Source: Nageia nagi (taxonomy: Eukaryota > Pinophyta). Taken from it: a stretch of DNA of 64,000 nucleotides. The stretch's first letter is position 1; every line of letters begins with the position of its first letter. Under the pieces are notes generated by a model that was given only the letters and a program-made list of their open reading frames with translations, was not told the DNA's origin and ran no database searches. The position numbers and the translations under genes were made by a program. Location of the stretch: positions 169,198,001 through 169,262,000 of the forward strand of contig JBITNC010000001.1 of the NCBI GenBank assembly GCA_050084985.1. Direction: 5' to 3'. Below are positions 24,880 through 36,479 of the stretch, in pieces.

Positions 24880-25215
24880 TATTGAACCCCTCATGCCAAT
24901 ACCATTGATCCACAAACCATTTTACATCTAGTCTTAGTGAGACTGAAATCTATATTTGCATTAGCCAACTTGCTTACAGAAATCAAATTCCTAGCAAGAT
25001 GAGGAATGTGTGCCACAATTGGGATGGTTATCACCCTACCATCATGAAGCATTACTTTTACCCTTCCGTGACCAACAATTCTACAAGGGTTATCATCTCC
25101 CAAGAGCACTTCCCCTCCATCATATTCTTCATATTCACAAAACCACTCCCTATGATAATTCATATGATATAAGGCTCTTGTATCAATTACCCAATTATTT
25201 TGATATGATATAGTG
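24880..25215 (-). pseudogene. Copia protease remnant of C1
   Basis: The minus strand gives NWVIDT followed by MNYHREWFCEYEEYDGGEVLLG, then GRVKVMLHDGRVITIPIVAHIP and LARNLISVSKL. This is the Copia retropepsin pattern (W..DTGA..HM...; VL.DG....L..V..VP.L..NLIS...L). The catalytic glycine appears as R in DTRA. Confidence 0.75.
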
Positions 25216-25229
25216 GATCAAGATTGCAA

Positions 25230-26006
25230 ATATGCATCTCCAACTTCATCATGAGATTTATTGGCTTCTCTAGAAGTGGATTCATTATATATCTTCCTTG
25301 GATCTGCACTTTTTGATCTATAATCTCTCTTCAAAATGGTCAATCTTTCCATAATTCTAACATTTAGAACCAAATCTACCTCGATACTTAGATCTATCAT
25401 AAAATTTTCCTTTGGATTTTGATCTATCACCAGATCTTGATTTCTCTCTTTCTCCTCAAATCCTCTAATAAAAAAGATGCCATCACATCTTCAAAGGATA
25501 AACCGAAAGAATTACTCCCAATTGCTACAACCAAATTATCCCATGAATCTAGTAAAGAGCATAGTAATGCAATGCATTTATCTTCTTCTACGATCTTAAT
25601 AACAATAGATTTAATTTGTCTTTCTATCATATTGAATGCATTGAGATGATCTACTACCGTTCATCTCCCTCATACATCCGAAGATTATACAATTTCTTCC
25701 TAAGGAAGAGTTTGTTAACCAAGGATTACTTTGATACAAAGCCCCCAAATTCTCCCAGAGATCCTTTATAGTTTTTTCTTTAGAAATGTTAATCAATACT
25801 AAATCAGCAAGATACAACCAGATCAGACTCCTTACTTTCTAATCTAGTTTCTCCCAATCTTCATCGAAAGTATTGTCTAGTTTCTTTTTAGAGACAACAA
25901 CCCATAGATCTCTTTCCACTAGTAGATCGTCCATCTTTAGCTTCCATAACTCAAAGCTTTTTTCATCAATTTTTTCAATCTCGATCCTTGATTGACTTGT
26001 AAACAT
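25230..26006 (-). pseudogene. Copia gag remnant of C1
   Basis: The reading region starts MFTSQSRIEIEKIDEKSFEL at 26006 (minus) and continues WKLKMDDLLVERDLW, then KTIKDLWENLGALYQS, LLCSLLDSWDNLVVAIGS and FEDVMASFLLEDLRRK. This is the typical Copia gag (UBN2 family). Frameshifts occur near 25650-25800. A damaged CCHC-like stretch lies near 25350. Confidence 0.75.
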
Positions 26007-26127
26007 TTTTCTTCTTTAAGATCTTTATGCACAAATCCCCCACTCCATAATAGATTTTCTAATATATCCTCTTCAAATGAACTAACCATAGCAATAAAGG
26101 CATCCCTTTGTGGCTAAAAAAATTCTC

Positions 26128-26140
26128 AGCTTTAATACCA
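26128..26140 (-). other. Primer-binding site of C1
   Basis: The minus strand reads TGGTATTAAAGCT two bases after the LTR end. It is a decayed form of TGGTATCAGAGC, complementary to the 3' end of plant initiator tRNA-Met. Confidence 0.75.
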
Positions 26141-26142
26141 GA

Positions 26143-26497
26143 TGAAGAGTCTTTTCTAAACCTATTATGAAATTACAATGCATAAACAAATTAATTAGAA
26201 CACAATAATCTTAAAAACACAAGAAACACAAGAGATTTACCCTAGTTCACCTAGTGTGGGCTACACCAACATGTTAAGAGCTTCTTCTCCTTCTAAATTA
26301 TTGCTTACAATGAATACAATCTACCATAATTGGTTCATTACAATGAACATATAGGAAAACCCTCAACCCTAAACTACAACATGGTATTAGAAAACCATGG
26401 GTTAAACCACCCATCCTTGCATTAAGAAGAAACCTTGGAAATCCCATCAATGCCAAATGAAAATAGGTGAATCTCAGGTGAATACCCATTTCCTCTG
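26143..26497 (-). repeat. Truncated 5' LTR of C1
   Basis: 355 bp match the distal part of the 3' LTR (21257-21615). The remaining U3-proximal portion of about 570 bp is missing and replaced by LINE-like sequence. Confidence 0.75.
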
Positions 26498-26519
26498 CAA
26501 AGGACGAGCTATATTCGAT

Positions 26520-29250
26520 ATTAAAGATGTTGAAGAGTGGGTCATTGCCATTTCAATTATCTTCTAACCTTTTGTAAAGCATTACCAACATGTGTTTATG
26601 GCTAAAGAGACCTAAAAAAGAATAAGCCTTACAATATTATATGGTGATTATGCATAAGTTTTAACCATGCAACAAGTTGTTTGAAATAAACCTTTATCAC
26701 TTGAAGATTTGTTTGAGGTGTTATCATAAATTACAAATAAAAAATCCCCAAGGTTTGATGATTTTCACTATGATTTCTACAGGTCCTTCTAAGATATGGT
26801 AGGGCTAAATCTTATGAGCCCATTCTCACAAGTTATCTTATTCAATCAAACCCCTAGCTAAACTGCCAATTTAAGACTCAATTTTTGGTTGATTTTTTTA
26901 ATTTGATATATGGAAATTAACTAATTTACATACTTATAATCAATAAATTGTTTGGGAAGGTATGGAGTAGGCTATACTTATACAATAATATATGCTTTTA
27001 TTGACTTTGAAAAACATATGACAGAATAATCCTTTTATTATATTAATGTTGCAAGATATAGGATTTGGCTCTTGTTTTCTGTAGTCAATCAAGATGCTTT
27101 AAGGAAGCATATGTAATGCTTAATATAAACAATTCTCAATCAGAATACATTAGGCCATTTCTCTTTATGTGATAAGGTTGCGCTCTTACCCCCTCCTTAT
27201 ATGTCCTTGCAGTAGAAGCATTTAAGTATTTGCTTGATGCTTAGGTTTCCTAGGGATTGATCATGAGCATTTCTCTTCCCAACAATAAAAGCCAACTTGT
27301 TAATTAATGGTCAATTTGAAAATGACTCCTTTTTGATGATCAAAGAGGAGGAATATTTTCTCAAACAAGATCATAGTTGCTTAGACACATTTTGCAAAGC
27401 TTCTAGTTCTAATATCTAGTGGAAAAAGACCTCATTCTATGGAAATATCCTTTTTCCTATTCTAGATTAACTTACCAATTATTAATGGTACTGGATCCAT
27501 CTTAGAGAAACTTTGAAGTTCCTTAGTATTCCTTATGTTTTCCAATGTTCCCCGTAAAATTATGGAATAATATCATTTAAAAGTGGAATAAAAGTAGACT
27601 ATTGGGAAAATAAAAAAACTTTGCCTTGCTAGTAAGTTTAAAATTTGCTCCAAATTCCTAGAAGCTACCCATGTTTATTATTCCTCATTTAGGTCCATTC
27701 CCAATCTTGTTATCATAAACTGGACAAGCTTCTACAAGACTTCTTATAGGTAAAGTCAACATTTAACATCCTTTAAACCTCTTGGTTTGTAGGACCTATC
27801 AAGAGTTTTTAAATATCACCAATGTAGGTACATACATACCTCAACTTGGGACCTTCCATATGGGTGCATACATAACTCACTTATTTCCTAATTCCTCTAA
27901 CAAGAGGTGATATTTAAAAATTGTTTTAGGTGTCTACACACCTCAAACCAAAAGAAGGGATTCCATAATGTTTCTTAGGACATATGATGTCATTCAAGAA
28001 GTTCTAGTCGTATGGGGTTATTGGATTATAAATAATGGAGCATTTTTTTTATATGCAAAATGGATTACTATAACCCTAAAAGAGGATGAATATTGGAAGA
28101 TCCTTGTGAGATATTTCATTTTCACAGGCCTTCCTTATGGCCACAATGCTTGGAAAGGGATGGAATTTCCTTCTATCCTAATTGCTCCAATTCTTATTAA
28201 GATATTTGGTTCATTTTTCATAAGGAGCATTTGGCATGCCTGGGAGAAACCCAAGCCTTGGCTCATATTGAAAGGAGAGAATGTTTGGTATGAATTATCC
28301 TTTAATCTACTGAATATTTGGTGATCTTCAATTTTTCTACACCAAGGTCAACCTCTTATTCAAGTGTAATAGATTCATGTTCAATGGTTTTCTAGGAACG
28401 GAATTAGTGACATTATGGATTTCGTTTCTATACATACTAAGAACCAATTATCTTGGGATGACTTTAGATGTAGACACAGACTTGAGTAGTCTCATAAATC
28501 CACTTGTGATGTAGTAATAAAAAGCATGTTCATTCTTCGCTCCATAAAATTGGAGTTCACTCTCAACTGCTTTAGTGGAAAGATTGGGGTTGTTGCTCAA
28601 TTACAAAGCTTTTCAAGGGTATGCTTGGTTACCTTTGCTTTTCCCTATGATTAATAAAGTGAATAGTATAAGAGATCTTATGTCCACCAGGATTAGATGG
28701 AGAGTTTGCTTTCAGTTTGCATGGGCTTCATACCTAGAACCCAAAAAATAAATTTTTTTCTTAGAACTTACTTTCTCATAGTATTCCTATGGGTAACCAA
28801 CTCAAACAGTTGGGTGTGGACAACCCACTTTGCCCATTTTTCCAAGAGTCAAAAGATTACTTTAAGCTTTTATGGGTATGTAGTAAAGCCATTTATGCAT
28901 GAAGCTAGTTTGCATTATTTTTTACTCCCTTTATGCATGCCTCTTTTTCCTAGCATAATATTTTTTTGGGGGACCAAGCCTCATTCACACATTTGTTATA
29001 AGAAGTTTAGAATATCTTCAAAGATAGCATTTTGTTTCACATATGAAAGGCCAAGAATGATGTTATTTTTTCACATAACTTCTCTTCAAGTAGTTTTAAA
29101 ATTGCTGACAAATTTTCAATGTTTTATGATGTTTGGCTATAGATATGTATGTAGGCTGAGAAGGTGAACAAGGAATTAAACCATATGTGCACCCTTCTTT
29201 ATTATTGGGGTATTTTGCCATGTATTGTTAGAAGAGTCTCTTTTGATCAC
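26520..29250 (+). pseudogene. L1-like non-LTR retrotransposon (LINE) remnant
   Basis: The plus-strand frames show a decayed LINE RT. Around 27050-27260 they read MLQDIGFGS, AYVMLNINNSQSEYIRPFLF and GCALTPSLYVLAVEAFKYLL, matching the plant L1 pattern 'A...V.LNG..S..F.I.RSVRQGCPLSP.LY.L..E.L'. Further on (27968-28324), AKWITITLKEDEYWKILVRYF matches the C-terminal domain. Around 28690-28890 a damaged zinc-finger region follows (FAWASYLEPKK). The catalytic FADD motif was not found. The left end abuts truncated C1. Confidence 0.7.
27806..27920. repeat. 115-bp foldback with 15-bp perfect inverted arms
   Basis: TTTTTAAATATCACC (27806-27820) and GGTGATATTTAAAAA (27906-27920) are perfect inverted repeats enclosing about 85 bp inside the LINE remnant. 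It could be a tiny MITE or a solo foldback. No convincing target duplication was seen. Confidence 0.6.
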
Positions 29251-30434
29251 TCCTTAAGGATCAATCCAGATCTCACCAACGTTAACTTCTACCACCTCCA
29301 GCCAAAAATAAATCCTAAGGAATCCCGACCACCACCCTTGACGAGAGGTTGGAACCCACCACCTTCAAAAAAAGGCTAGAATTCTATCTATCCTAGTTCC
29401 TTGAGACAAGCAGGAGGGTGGGACATGCACACAAGGCATCAAAACCAATTATGGGCTAGGAAGACACGAGAGATAATAATGGCTTTGGTATTCCTCATGA
29501 TTAACAGATAACGATGAGATGACTCATCCCAATATTGTCCAACCGAAAACAACACATAGAAGAAGGTACTGAAGTTCACCTACATGACTTTAATTCCCAT
29601 GATATATAATACTTATATAACAAATTTAACTTTTATTATTAATAGTTATTAACCTCAAACTTGTGAATTCTTTATAATACATGAAGCTAATAGTGTTTTC
29701 CCTAACCCTCCTAAGTTAGTAAGCTTGACTAGGAGTGAGGTGTGCTTATCCACCCACATCTTTTTCATATTCAAAAAAATATCTACATATAAAATACGTT
29801 CAAATGTCTATCCTACTGCCCACTACACAAATTCAACATTTGAAAATTGATCCTCGACTATCACAAGGAGGTCCGATCATACCAATATATTTTACATCCA
29901 CCAAATTATTTTTAGTTGATTAACGGTTCGATCAAGTGCAAGCAAAGTGATGGATCCCTTTTCTGTAATTGCAATAATAGCTAGTGTGAAATACTTGCAC
30001 TTTTTGACGCCATCTTTTGGAATTCCACCTCACTATCACCTACTTAACTCCAAGTTCGCCACCGCCATCTACGACTTTGGAGTGCTTTGCTTTCCGACGG
30101 AATCTGCCACCACCCTCTCATCCAAGCTATTCCTATTCTAATCGTCATCCCTTTTCTCTTTTTCTCTCTTTCTGCAAATCAAGTTCTCCTCCTTTGATTT
30201 ACATGTATATATCTCATTTCCATTTCCTAAAACAGTGTGTCCACTTCAAGAAATTCTTGGAGCTCAGAAGTTGTTTCTGGTAGTTTAGGTAGCCAAATGA
30301 AAACCACAGTTTTGTTGGTCTTTCGAGTTTGATAATTTGATTTGATGTTATAGTGTTGAAACACTTCTTTTACATGTATCCTGAAGTTTTTATTGACTTC
30401 TTATGAGGCCTTAAAACTTGTGTATTTGTTGCAG
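29251..30434 (+). promoter_or_regulatory. Upstream and 5' leader region of the actin gene
   Basis: No coding gene is seen. The stretch 30148-30200 is a CT-rich leader-like tract, and TATA-like ATGTATATATC lies at about 30202-30212. Plant actin genes usually carry an intron in the 5' UTR just before the start codon. Here TTTGTTGCAG (ending 30434) is a good acceptor, and donors TTTCTG|GTAGTT (GT at 30280) or TTTAG|GTAGCC (GT at 30289) would give a leader intron of about 150 bp. The transcription start is not determined. Confidence 0.45.
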
Positions 30435-30458
30435 GTTCTGTAAAAGGATAGTGTGAAA

Positions 30459-33180
30459 ATGGAGGATTCAGAGGATGTGCCAGCCATCGTTTGTGACAAC
30501 GGATCAGGCACGGTCAAGGTAACCCTGACACCTCTACTGTCCTCCAAACTCTCAATAAACTCTCAGTTCTTGGTCAAAATTTCATGCCTTGCTTGAATAC
30601 TTTTCATTAAAACATCAATTTTTAACTTATTTTACAAAAAAGTTGAAATTAAATGCAAAATAACTAGCAACTTTTGTTTAATTTTTTAAAATACTTCATT
30701 GAGTTGAATTACTTGTCCTTCAAAGGAAATTAAAGGATGTATGAAAGCTTGGGATAAATTCTGCAGTACATTACATACTTTTTTAAAGAATTTTTGAATT
30801 GTGTATATATATTAACTTCTGCAAATTATTTATAAAAGAAACTATAAATACCTGAAAACGAGATTCTTGTTTTCAAATATTTTGTAGTAACATATACATA
30901 AAATTAGTGTCTTTTCCAACTAATTTGCAGAAATTAATATATGTACACATGGAATTTTTTTTTACAAAGTAGTGTGTGTCTATATATCTATCTATCTATC
31001 TATCTATATATATATATATATATATATAGATTTGTTTTCAAATATTTTGTAATAATATAAATTTATTACATGCGAACAATAAATTTCACCTTAACTATAT
31101 TTTGATGTATTTGGATTTCTGGGGCAAATTTAAAGTTTAATTCTTTGTTTCTATTTTCTTATACATGAGACAAATGGTTTTGCTTCCTTTTTCATTTGCA
31201 GGCTGGCTTTGCAGGAGATGATGCTCCAAGGACTGTTTTCCCAAGCATTGTGGGCAGGGCAAGGATTAAGTCAGTGATGGTGGGAATGGAACCTAAGGAT
31301 GTTTATGTTGGTGACGAAGCACAGTCCAAAAGAGGGGTGCTTACCCTCAATTACCCTGTCAACCATGGCATTGTCACCAATTGGGAAGAGATGGAGAAAA
31401 TCTGGCAGTATACATTTGAAAATGAATTGCGAGTTTCCACGGAGGATCATCCAATTCTTCTAACAGAAGCTCCTCTCAACCCCAAGATCAATAGGGAGAA
31501 AATGATGGAAATCATGTTTGAGGTTTTCAATGCCCCTGCTACATACATTGCCATTCAAGCTGTGCTTTCTCTTTACTCAAGTGGTAGAACTACAGGTATA
31601 ATAATGGTTCCCATCTGATCAAAAGGTTCGTTTTTCCTTTAGGTGCAAAGTTGCCTCTGCAACACAACCATGATATTTCTTAAGATACTAGATGAAATCA
31701 TGGTTGTGTAGTAGACAAAATTCTAGGCTTGTTACTCTTTTTTCTCTATCAGTGAGGATTTTAACTAGATGGTTTTCCCAAAAGCTTCAAGCTTGTTGGG
31801 TTTTGACATTTCATTTGGGTCAAATTGACCAAAATGACTCAATTGCTCAACCAAGGCTTCCTAAGCTTATTCTGTCAAATATACCCACTAGTATTGGCAT
31901 AGACCCTGATCCCCTAAGGCTTACTCTGCATGTGATTTGAATCATATTAATACATGTAAATTAATTCCCATGCAGTGGCATTGAATCTAGACCCCAAGTA
32001 CATTGTTTTTTGTATTGGAGTAAACTAAATAGCAAGTTCAACACCTCAAGTCCCCTATAAGGTCCTTAAATTGTATGTTATGTGAGGAAAGTTTATGGAG
32101 ACTAGATTCTCTTGTTTAGTTTGCTCTTTAGTATTAAGCACAGAGTCTTTTTCATACTAGATAGGCAACTATCTTCGCTCCCTTGATATTTATTCATTAC
32201 TATTTTCTGTACAGATGATATCCTTGCATTTGAGGTACTTCATTCTACAAGGATTCATTGATGCTTTTCTCAGGAACACAGTGGAAAAACTTTCTTATTC
32301 TTTGTTTAAGAAATATCTTATTTTCTGTAGAGAATAGACTTCTCATGACATTCATTTATCTGGCTGAATTTGTTTTATAGGAATTGTGTTGGATTCCGGG
32401 GATGGGGTTACTCATGTTGTCCCAATCTATGAAGGTTATGCCCTCCCACATGCCATTCATCGGCTAGACTTAGCCGGTAGAGATTTGACAGATGCAATGG
32501 CCAAGTTGTTGATGGAAAAGGGATATGCCTTCACAACATCATCAGAGCGTGAAATTGTCAGAGACATAAAAGAAAAGCTTGGATATGTAGCCATGGACTA
32601 TAATGAAGAAATGCTTACTGCAAACGAGTGCTCTGTTTTGGAAAGATCATATGAGCTTCCAGATGGTCAAGTCATCACTATAGGGGAAGAAAGATTTAGG
32701 TGTTCAGAGGTGCTTTTTAATCCTAGCTTGATTGGCATGGAAATTCCTGGTATTCATGAATCCCTCTATAAATCTATACGTAAGTGTGATGTTGATATAA
32801 GAAGGGATTTGTATGGCAACGTAGTGTTAAGTGGAGGCACAACCATGTTTCCTGGCATGGCTGATCGTTTGGCAAAAGAACTCACTGCTCTTACTCCCTC
32901 TGCTGTAAAGATAAAGGTGATTGCCCCTCCTGAGAGAAAGTACAGTGTTTGGATTGGGGGCTCCATATTGGCTTCATTGAGCACCTTCCAACAGGTATGC
33001 CTATGCTATGTATTGTTCTGGTTTGAATATTGAATAATCTATACATATTAAATAGTGCTTTTGTGGGACAATATACTTATGAGCATTTGTTGTAATTTTC
33101 GAACATTGATGCAGATGTGGATTAGCAAAGAAGAATTTCAAGAATCTGGGTCGTCCGTGGTACATAGAAAGTGCTTTTAG
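30459..33180 (+). CDS. ACT: Actin, divergent, four coding exons, 377 residues
   Basis: Cytoskeletal ATP-binding protein that polymerises into filaments. Exons: 30459-30518, 31202-31595, 32381-32994 and 33115-33180, all with GT..AG introns. They join to exactly 377 codons, the usual plant length, with introns after codon 20, within codon 152 and after codon 356, the conserved plant actin positions. It starts [17 protein letters not shown] and ends VVHRKCF. Nucleotide-binding loops are kept ([21 protein letters not shown]), as is His75, the normally methylated histidine. The DNase-binding loop is unusual: residues 40-52 read [13 protein letters not shown] where plant actins typically have PRHTGVMVGMGQK. 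No stop or frameshift is present, so I judge it functional or very recently so, possibly a specialised isoform. Confidence 0.95.
30980..31028. repeat. TATC/TA microsatellite in actin intron 1
   Basis: A run of TATC units followed by about eleven TA units lies within the 683-bp first coding intron (30519-31201). It is probably length-polymorphic. Confidence 0.9.
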
Positions 33181-33383
33181 AGGCTCTTTTTGGTGTGTTT
33201 TCTCTGTTGAGGGTATCATAGTGTTCATCCACATTATCACTATTGTTTCGGTTTTAGAAAATTAATTGGAGATATGCTTCTTGTATTTCTAATAAGAACG
33301 AAAAAAACAGTGAGCAGTATTGAGGGTGGAGTCCCTTGATTTTGGGTCATTTGCTAAAACAAACGTATTATAAGATGATTATC

Positions 33384-33389
33384 AATAAA
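33384..33389 (+). terminator. Polyadenylation signal candidate of actin
   Basis: AATAAA lies 204 bp after the actin stop codon, followed by a T-rich tract. This spacing fits plant actin 3' UTRs. Confidence 0.5.
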
Positions 33390-33419
33390 AGGTCTATTTT
33401 TTTCCTTTTCTTGAGACTC

Positions 33420-34550
33420 ATTTCAAGAATTTCAAGTTATTCCTAACTAGTATAATGTGGATTTGTATGAATTCAAAATTTAAGCAAAGATTATTGGTTA
33501 ATGATTGTTGGAAAAACTTGAATGATAAATCTCTTCAAATTTAAGGTTTGTATAGAGTAACATGGATCATGATAAACATCATTTAATTTTGAAATTTCAT
33601 AAAAGTTTTAATTAGTAATGAGGTTATATGATATATTATTTTAAATCAAATTATCACGCAAACAAATAAGTTGATTTAAAAATTTGTGAGAAAAATTATT
33701 ATTATTCTTTTGTGTCCTTTGAATAGTTTTAATCATTCCAACAATTGATTTGCAATCATGAGAAACTTCATTCTAACCGTTGTCTTTTTATCTCTAGTTG
33801 TCTAGGGAGATAGTAAAGGACCAAACTTATTGTACAAGCAATTTTAGGTTCTAAACCCCTTCATGATGAGATACATGTTATATGCATGTTATTGTACTGG
33901 CCTATTGTCTCGTAGATCAAGTTGGTCTCCTAATGACATTAATATAATTTAACCATTAAACCCTATTTATCATTGATTATTATTTAAGATACTATGTTGA
34001 GAAATTCCCAATATATGATTTGAAGACTTACGGTGATTTGAGTATATCCTTAATGTTGTTTTCATTTTATTTTATTTTGCTTAACATCTTTCCAATTGTG
34101 TCACATATATGATTTGTGATTGCTTGAATTAACTATGGAGTTAGATGGATTATGTTGGCATGAGTTATATTATATATTTAATAACATTTTATAATACGAC
34201 ATTTTAGTATTTATATTTCATGAGTGAATTTCATTTTCTAAATCTTTTTCATTTATTTTCAATTTCAATCCACATGTTAATTATAATATGGATGTATGAA
34301 TTAACATCTCTCCTATTGTATCACATGTATGATTTGTGATTGCTGAATTAACCATGGAGTTAGATGGATCATATTGGCAATGAGTTATATAATATTAGTG
34401 CTTATGTTGAGCACCTAGAATATATTATTTTTGGATTATATTTTGTACAATTTATTAACCTTGTAAAAGCAATTATGCTTCTTATCATTTTGTAGAGTAC
34501 TATTTTGGGATTCTTCATGCTTCTACACCATAGCATTGGAAGTAGACAAA
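33420..34550. other. Non-coding stretch downstream of actin
   Basis: It is AT-rich, with no recognisable gene. The only structure I see is the 89-bp direct repeat described separately. Confidence 0.5.
34082..34390. repeat. Pair of 89-bp direct repeats
   Basis: 34082-34170 and 34302-34390 share a common frame (TTAACATCT.. GATTTGTGATTGCT..GGAGTTAGATGGAT.. GAGTTATAT) with about ten differences, separated by 131 bp of unrelated AT-rich DNA. No ORF crosses it. It may be an old tandem duplication or the ends of a small element. Confidence 0.75.
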
Positions 34551-35690
34551 ATGTCCAAGCAATTGAAGTCAAGTGGATACATACTTCCATTGGAATTTCT
34601 AGAGAAACTATTTCATGGCTTTCATTGGAGACTTTATGGCATTGTAGAATTATGTGCAAATAGTGGAAGACTTTATTGTCTTCATCTAGATTATTAGTGT
34701 ACAAAAAAGTAGCCAAACAAGCTCATGCCAATGGTTAATTTTGCACTTGTATAAAAAACCTATGATCCATATACCTACTCCTACTCTTTCATCATAGCCA
34801 CATGGAACTGTTCATCTTCCTCAAACAATCACCCTCCAATGCGAATATCAAAAACCAAATGCATACCAGGGATCCAACTCTGGATTCATCTAATTTGGTA
34901 AGATAAATAACTAGTAACACCAAATACAAGTACTTACGAGGTTTTATCTAAAATATACCTTTGCAATCTCTTCACAAGAGCATGTACCTTTGCTATTCTA
35001 ATTGGAGATGAAGACTTTTACAAGGTTGTGGTGTTGGGTAGTGATAATAGTACAAGCATATATGATTTCAATAGTGATGGCTATGATGACATTAACATGG
35101 AAGTATTGGATTCTTCAACCAAATCCTAGAGGATTGCAAAGAAGTGACATCCCAAGCTTTATCACTAAAATACAAAGAAAATTATTTTTAGAAAATATTT
35201 ATTTTTTGTTCCAACTTGTGATAGACCTTTAACGATTGTGTTATGGTTTACAATGTAAAAGAATTGGATTCCCCAACTTGGGTGCCTTTTCTTGGTTTAA
35301 CGTTCGATGATAACTATGTCAAATTGATTATTAGCGAGTGTAGAGTTTTAGCAGTATTTTTTCTCTTCTAAAAAAGATGGTCATATGTAATTATGATGGA
35401 ACTTGATAATTCGTACCATCCCAATCCATTTCGAAAGGAAATTACAAAAATGCCCAAAACCATTTTAAAAGAATATGATGTTTCTATAGATATACGATGT
35501 GGGGGAGTAGAAGACTACATATGCTTTGGAAAAGCTTGCAGTACTAAGATACTTTTATACAATCTAAGTCTAAACAAGTGTAATTATCTTCCACCATATC
35601 CCTTGAAGAACTTACATGAATGTTTTCCATAGATGTACAACTATGGCTATTACTCAACATGCCTAATAGTTTTTTAACTTTCCTTGATAT
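34551..35690 (+). pseudogene. F-box/kelch protein pseudogene
   Basis: F-box proteins are substrate receptors of SCF ubiquitin ligases. From ATG 34551 the plus strand reads MSKQLKSSGYILPLEFLEKLF. After a frameshift it continues LSLETLWHCRIMCK, a stop, then WKTLLSSSRLL. This is a recognisable F-box (LP...LE.I...LPLE.L...R.VCK.W..L). Downstream come FYKVVVLGSDNSTSIYDF (about 35016-35070), YNVKELDSPTW, and at 35393-35632 MPKTILKEYDVSIDIRCGG followed by ILLYNLSLNKCNYLPPYPL, which suit the kelch/F-box-associated part. At least three frameshifts and several stops make it a pseudogene. Confidence 0.65.
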
Positions 35691-35699
35691 GATACCAAT

Positions 35700-36470
35700 A
35701 ATTTCATGTACCCTTGAATTTGCTTACTTTGAAACTTTGAGGTGTATGAGGCAAAATATTTGTTCATGCTCAACAATAGATAGCTTGTTTTATCAACATT
35801 GTAGATTTTATATAAATTTGAAAGATCTAAATCTATATTCATAATGTGTTTCTCTTTGCTTTTAAGTCCTCTCTTTTTAAGATAGAAGAGAGAACATAGC
35901 AAGTAACTAAAATAAGCTTGGTGATTTTATTATACAACTTAATTATATGAGAAAAAATTATTCAAATACTTAATTGATATATATTTACATCTGGACACAC
36001 TATGATAGATCTTACAAACCAAATTTAATATTTAATGGCATACACTATACCAAATTTAATATTTAATGGCATACATAATACTAACCTTAAATATATTTAA
36101 CGATGGTTTTTCATCTGTTACATATGATGGCATCATTAAAAGTACCCCACATATTACAATAGTTAAATAGTCGTTATGATAAACTGCCCTTGTAAAACAT
36201 ACAAAGGTGGTTTATAAACCACCCTTGTAAGGCCCTAAAAACACTCGTAAAAGAACCTATTTGGTTTCCCTTGAGGACCTTTAATGGTGGTGGAATAAAC
36301 ACCCTTTCACAATTTATTAAGGTGATTATAAACCATCTTTTTATGACTAGTTTAAAAAAAATTAATGATTTATGTAACATATTTCAACAATCTTCCAGCA
36401 TGTGCTACCATGGGAGGTTTAGAAGAAGGTATTGGAATCCATCAAATAGTAGTTGAAAATGGGTTTTTAT
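35700..36470. other. Non-coding stretch between F-box and PPR pseudogenes
   Basis: No gene is recognised. It contains a short tandem duplication near 36020-36075 (CCAAATTTAATATTTAATGG twice) and an imperfect palindrome at 36201-36228. Confidence 0.5.
36201..36228. repeat. 28-bp near-perfect palindrome
   Basis: The core GGTGGTTTATAAACCACC (36206-36223) is a perfect 18-bp palindrome, extended by ACAA/TTGT across one mismatch on each side. Related GTAAAA..TTTA and CTTGTAA words surround it, suggesting a foldback element end. Confidence 0.65.
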
Positions 36471-36479
36471 AAAATTGTG

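Larger units (their letters stand above)
21257..26497 (-). mobile_element. Degenerate Ty1/Copia element C1 with truncated 5' LTR
   Basis: The minus-strand order is LTR (26143-26497, truncated), PBS (26128-26140), gag, protease, integrase, RT, RNase H, PPT (22184-22197) and LTR (21257-22183). The two LTRs match over about 350 bp (both begin TGAAGAGTCTT on the plus strand). The 5' copy then stops, at about 26497, where the LINE remnant begins shortly afterwards. Integrase before RT identifies Copia. Each domain contains stops. Confidence 0.85.

Noticed and set aside
28697-29167. 156-residue open frame as a separate gene
   Set aside because: The alternative frame shows LINE C-terminal sequence (FAWASYLEPKK); the long frame is an overlapping product of the LINE remnant.
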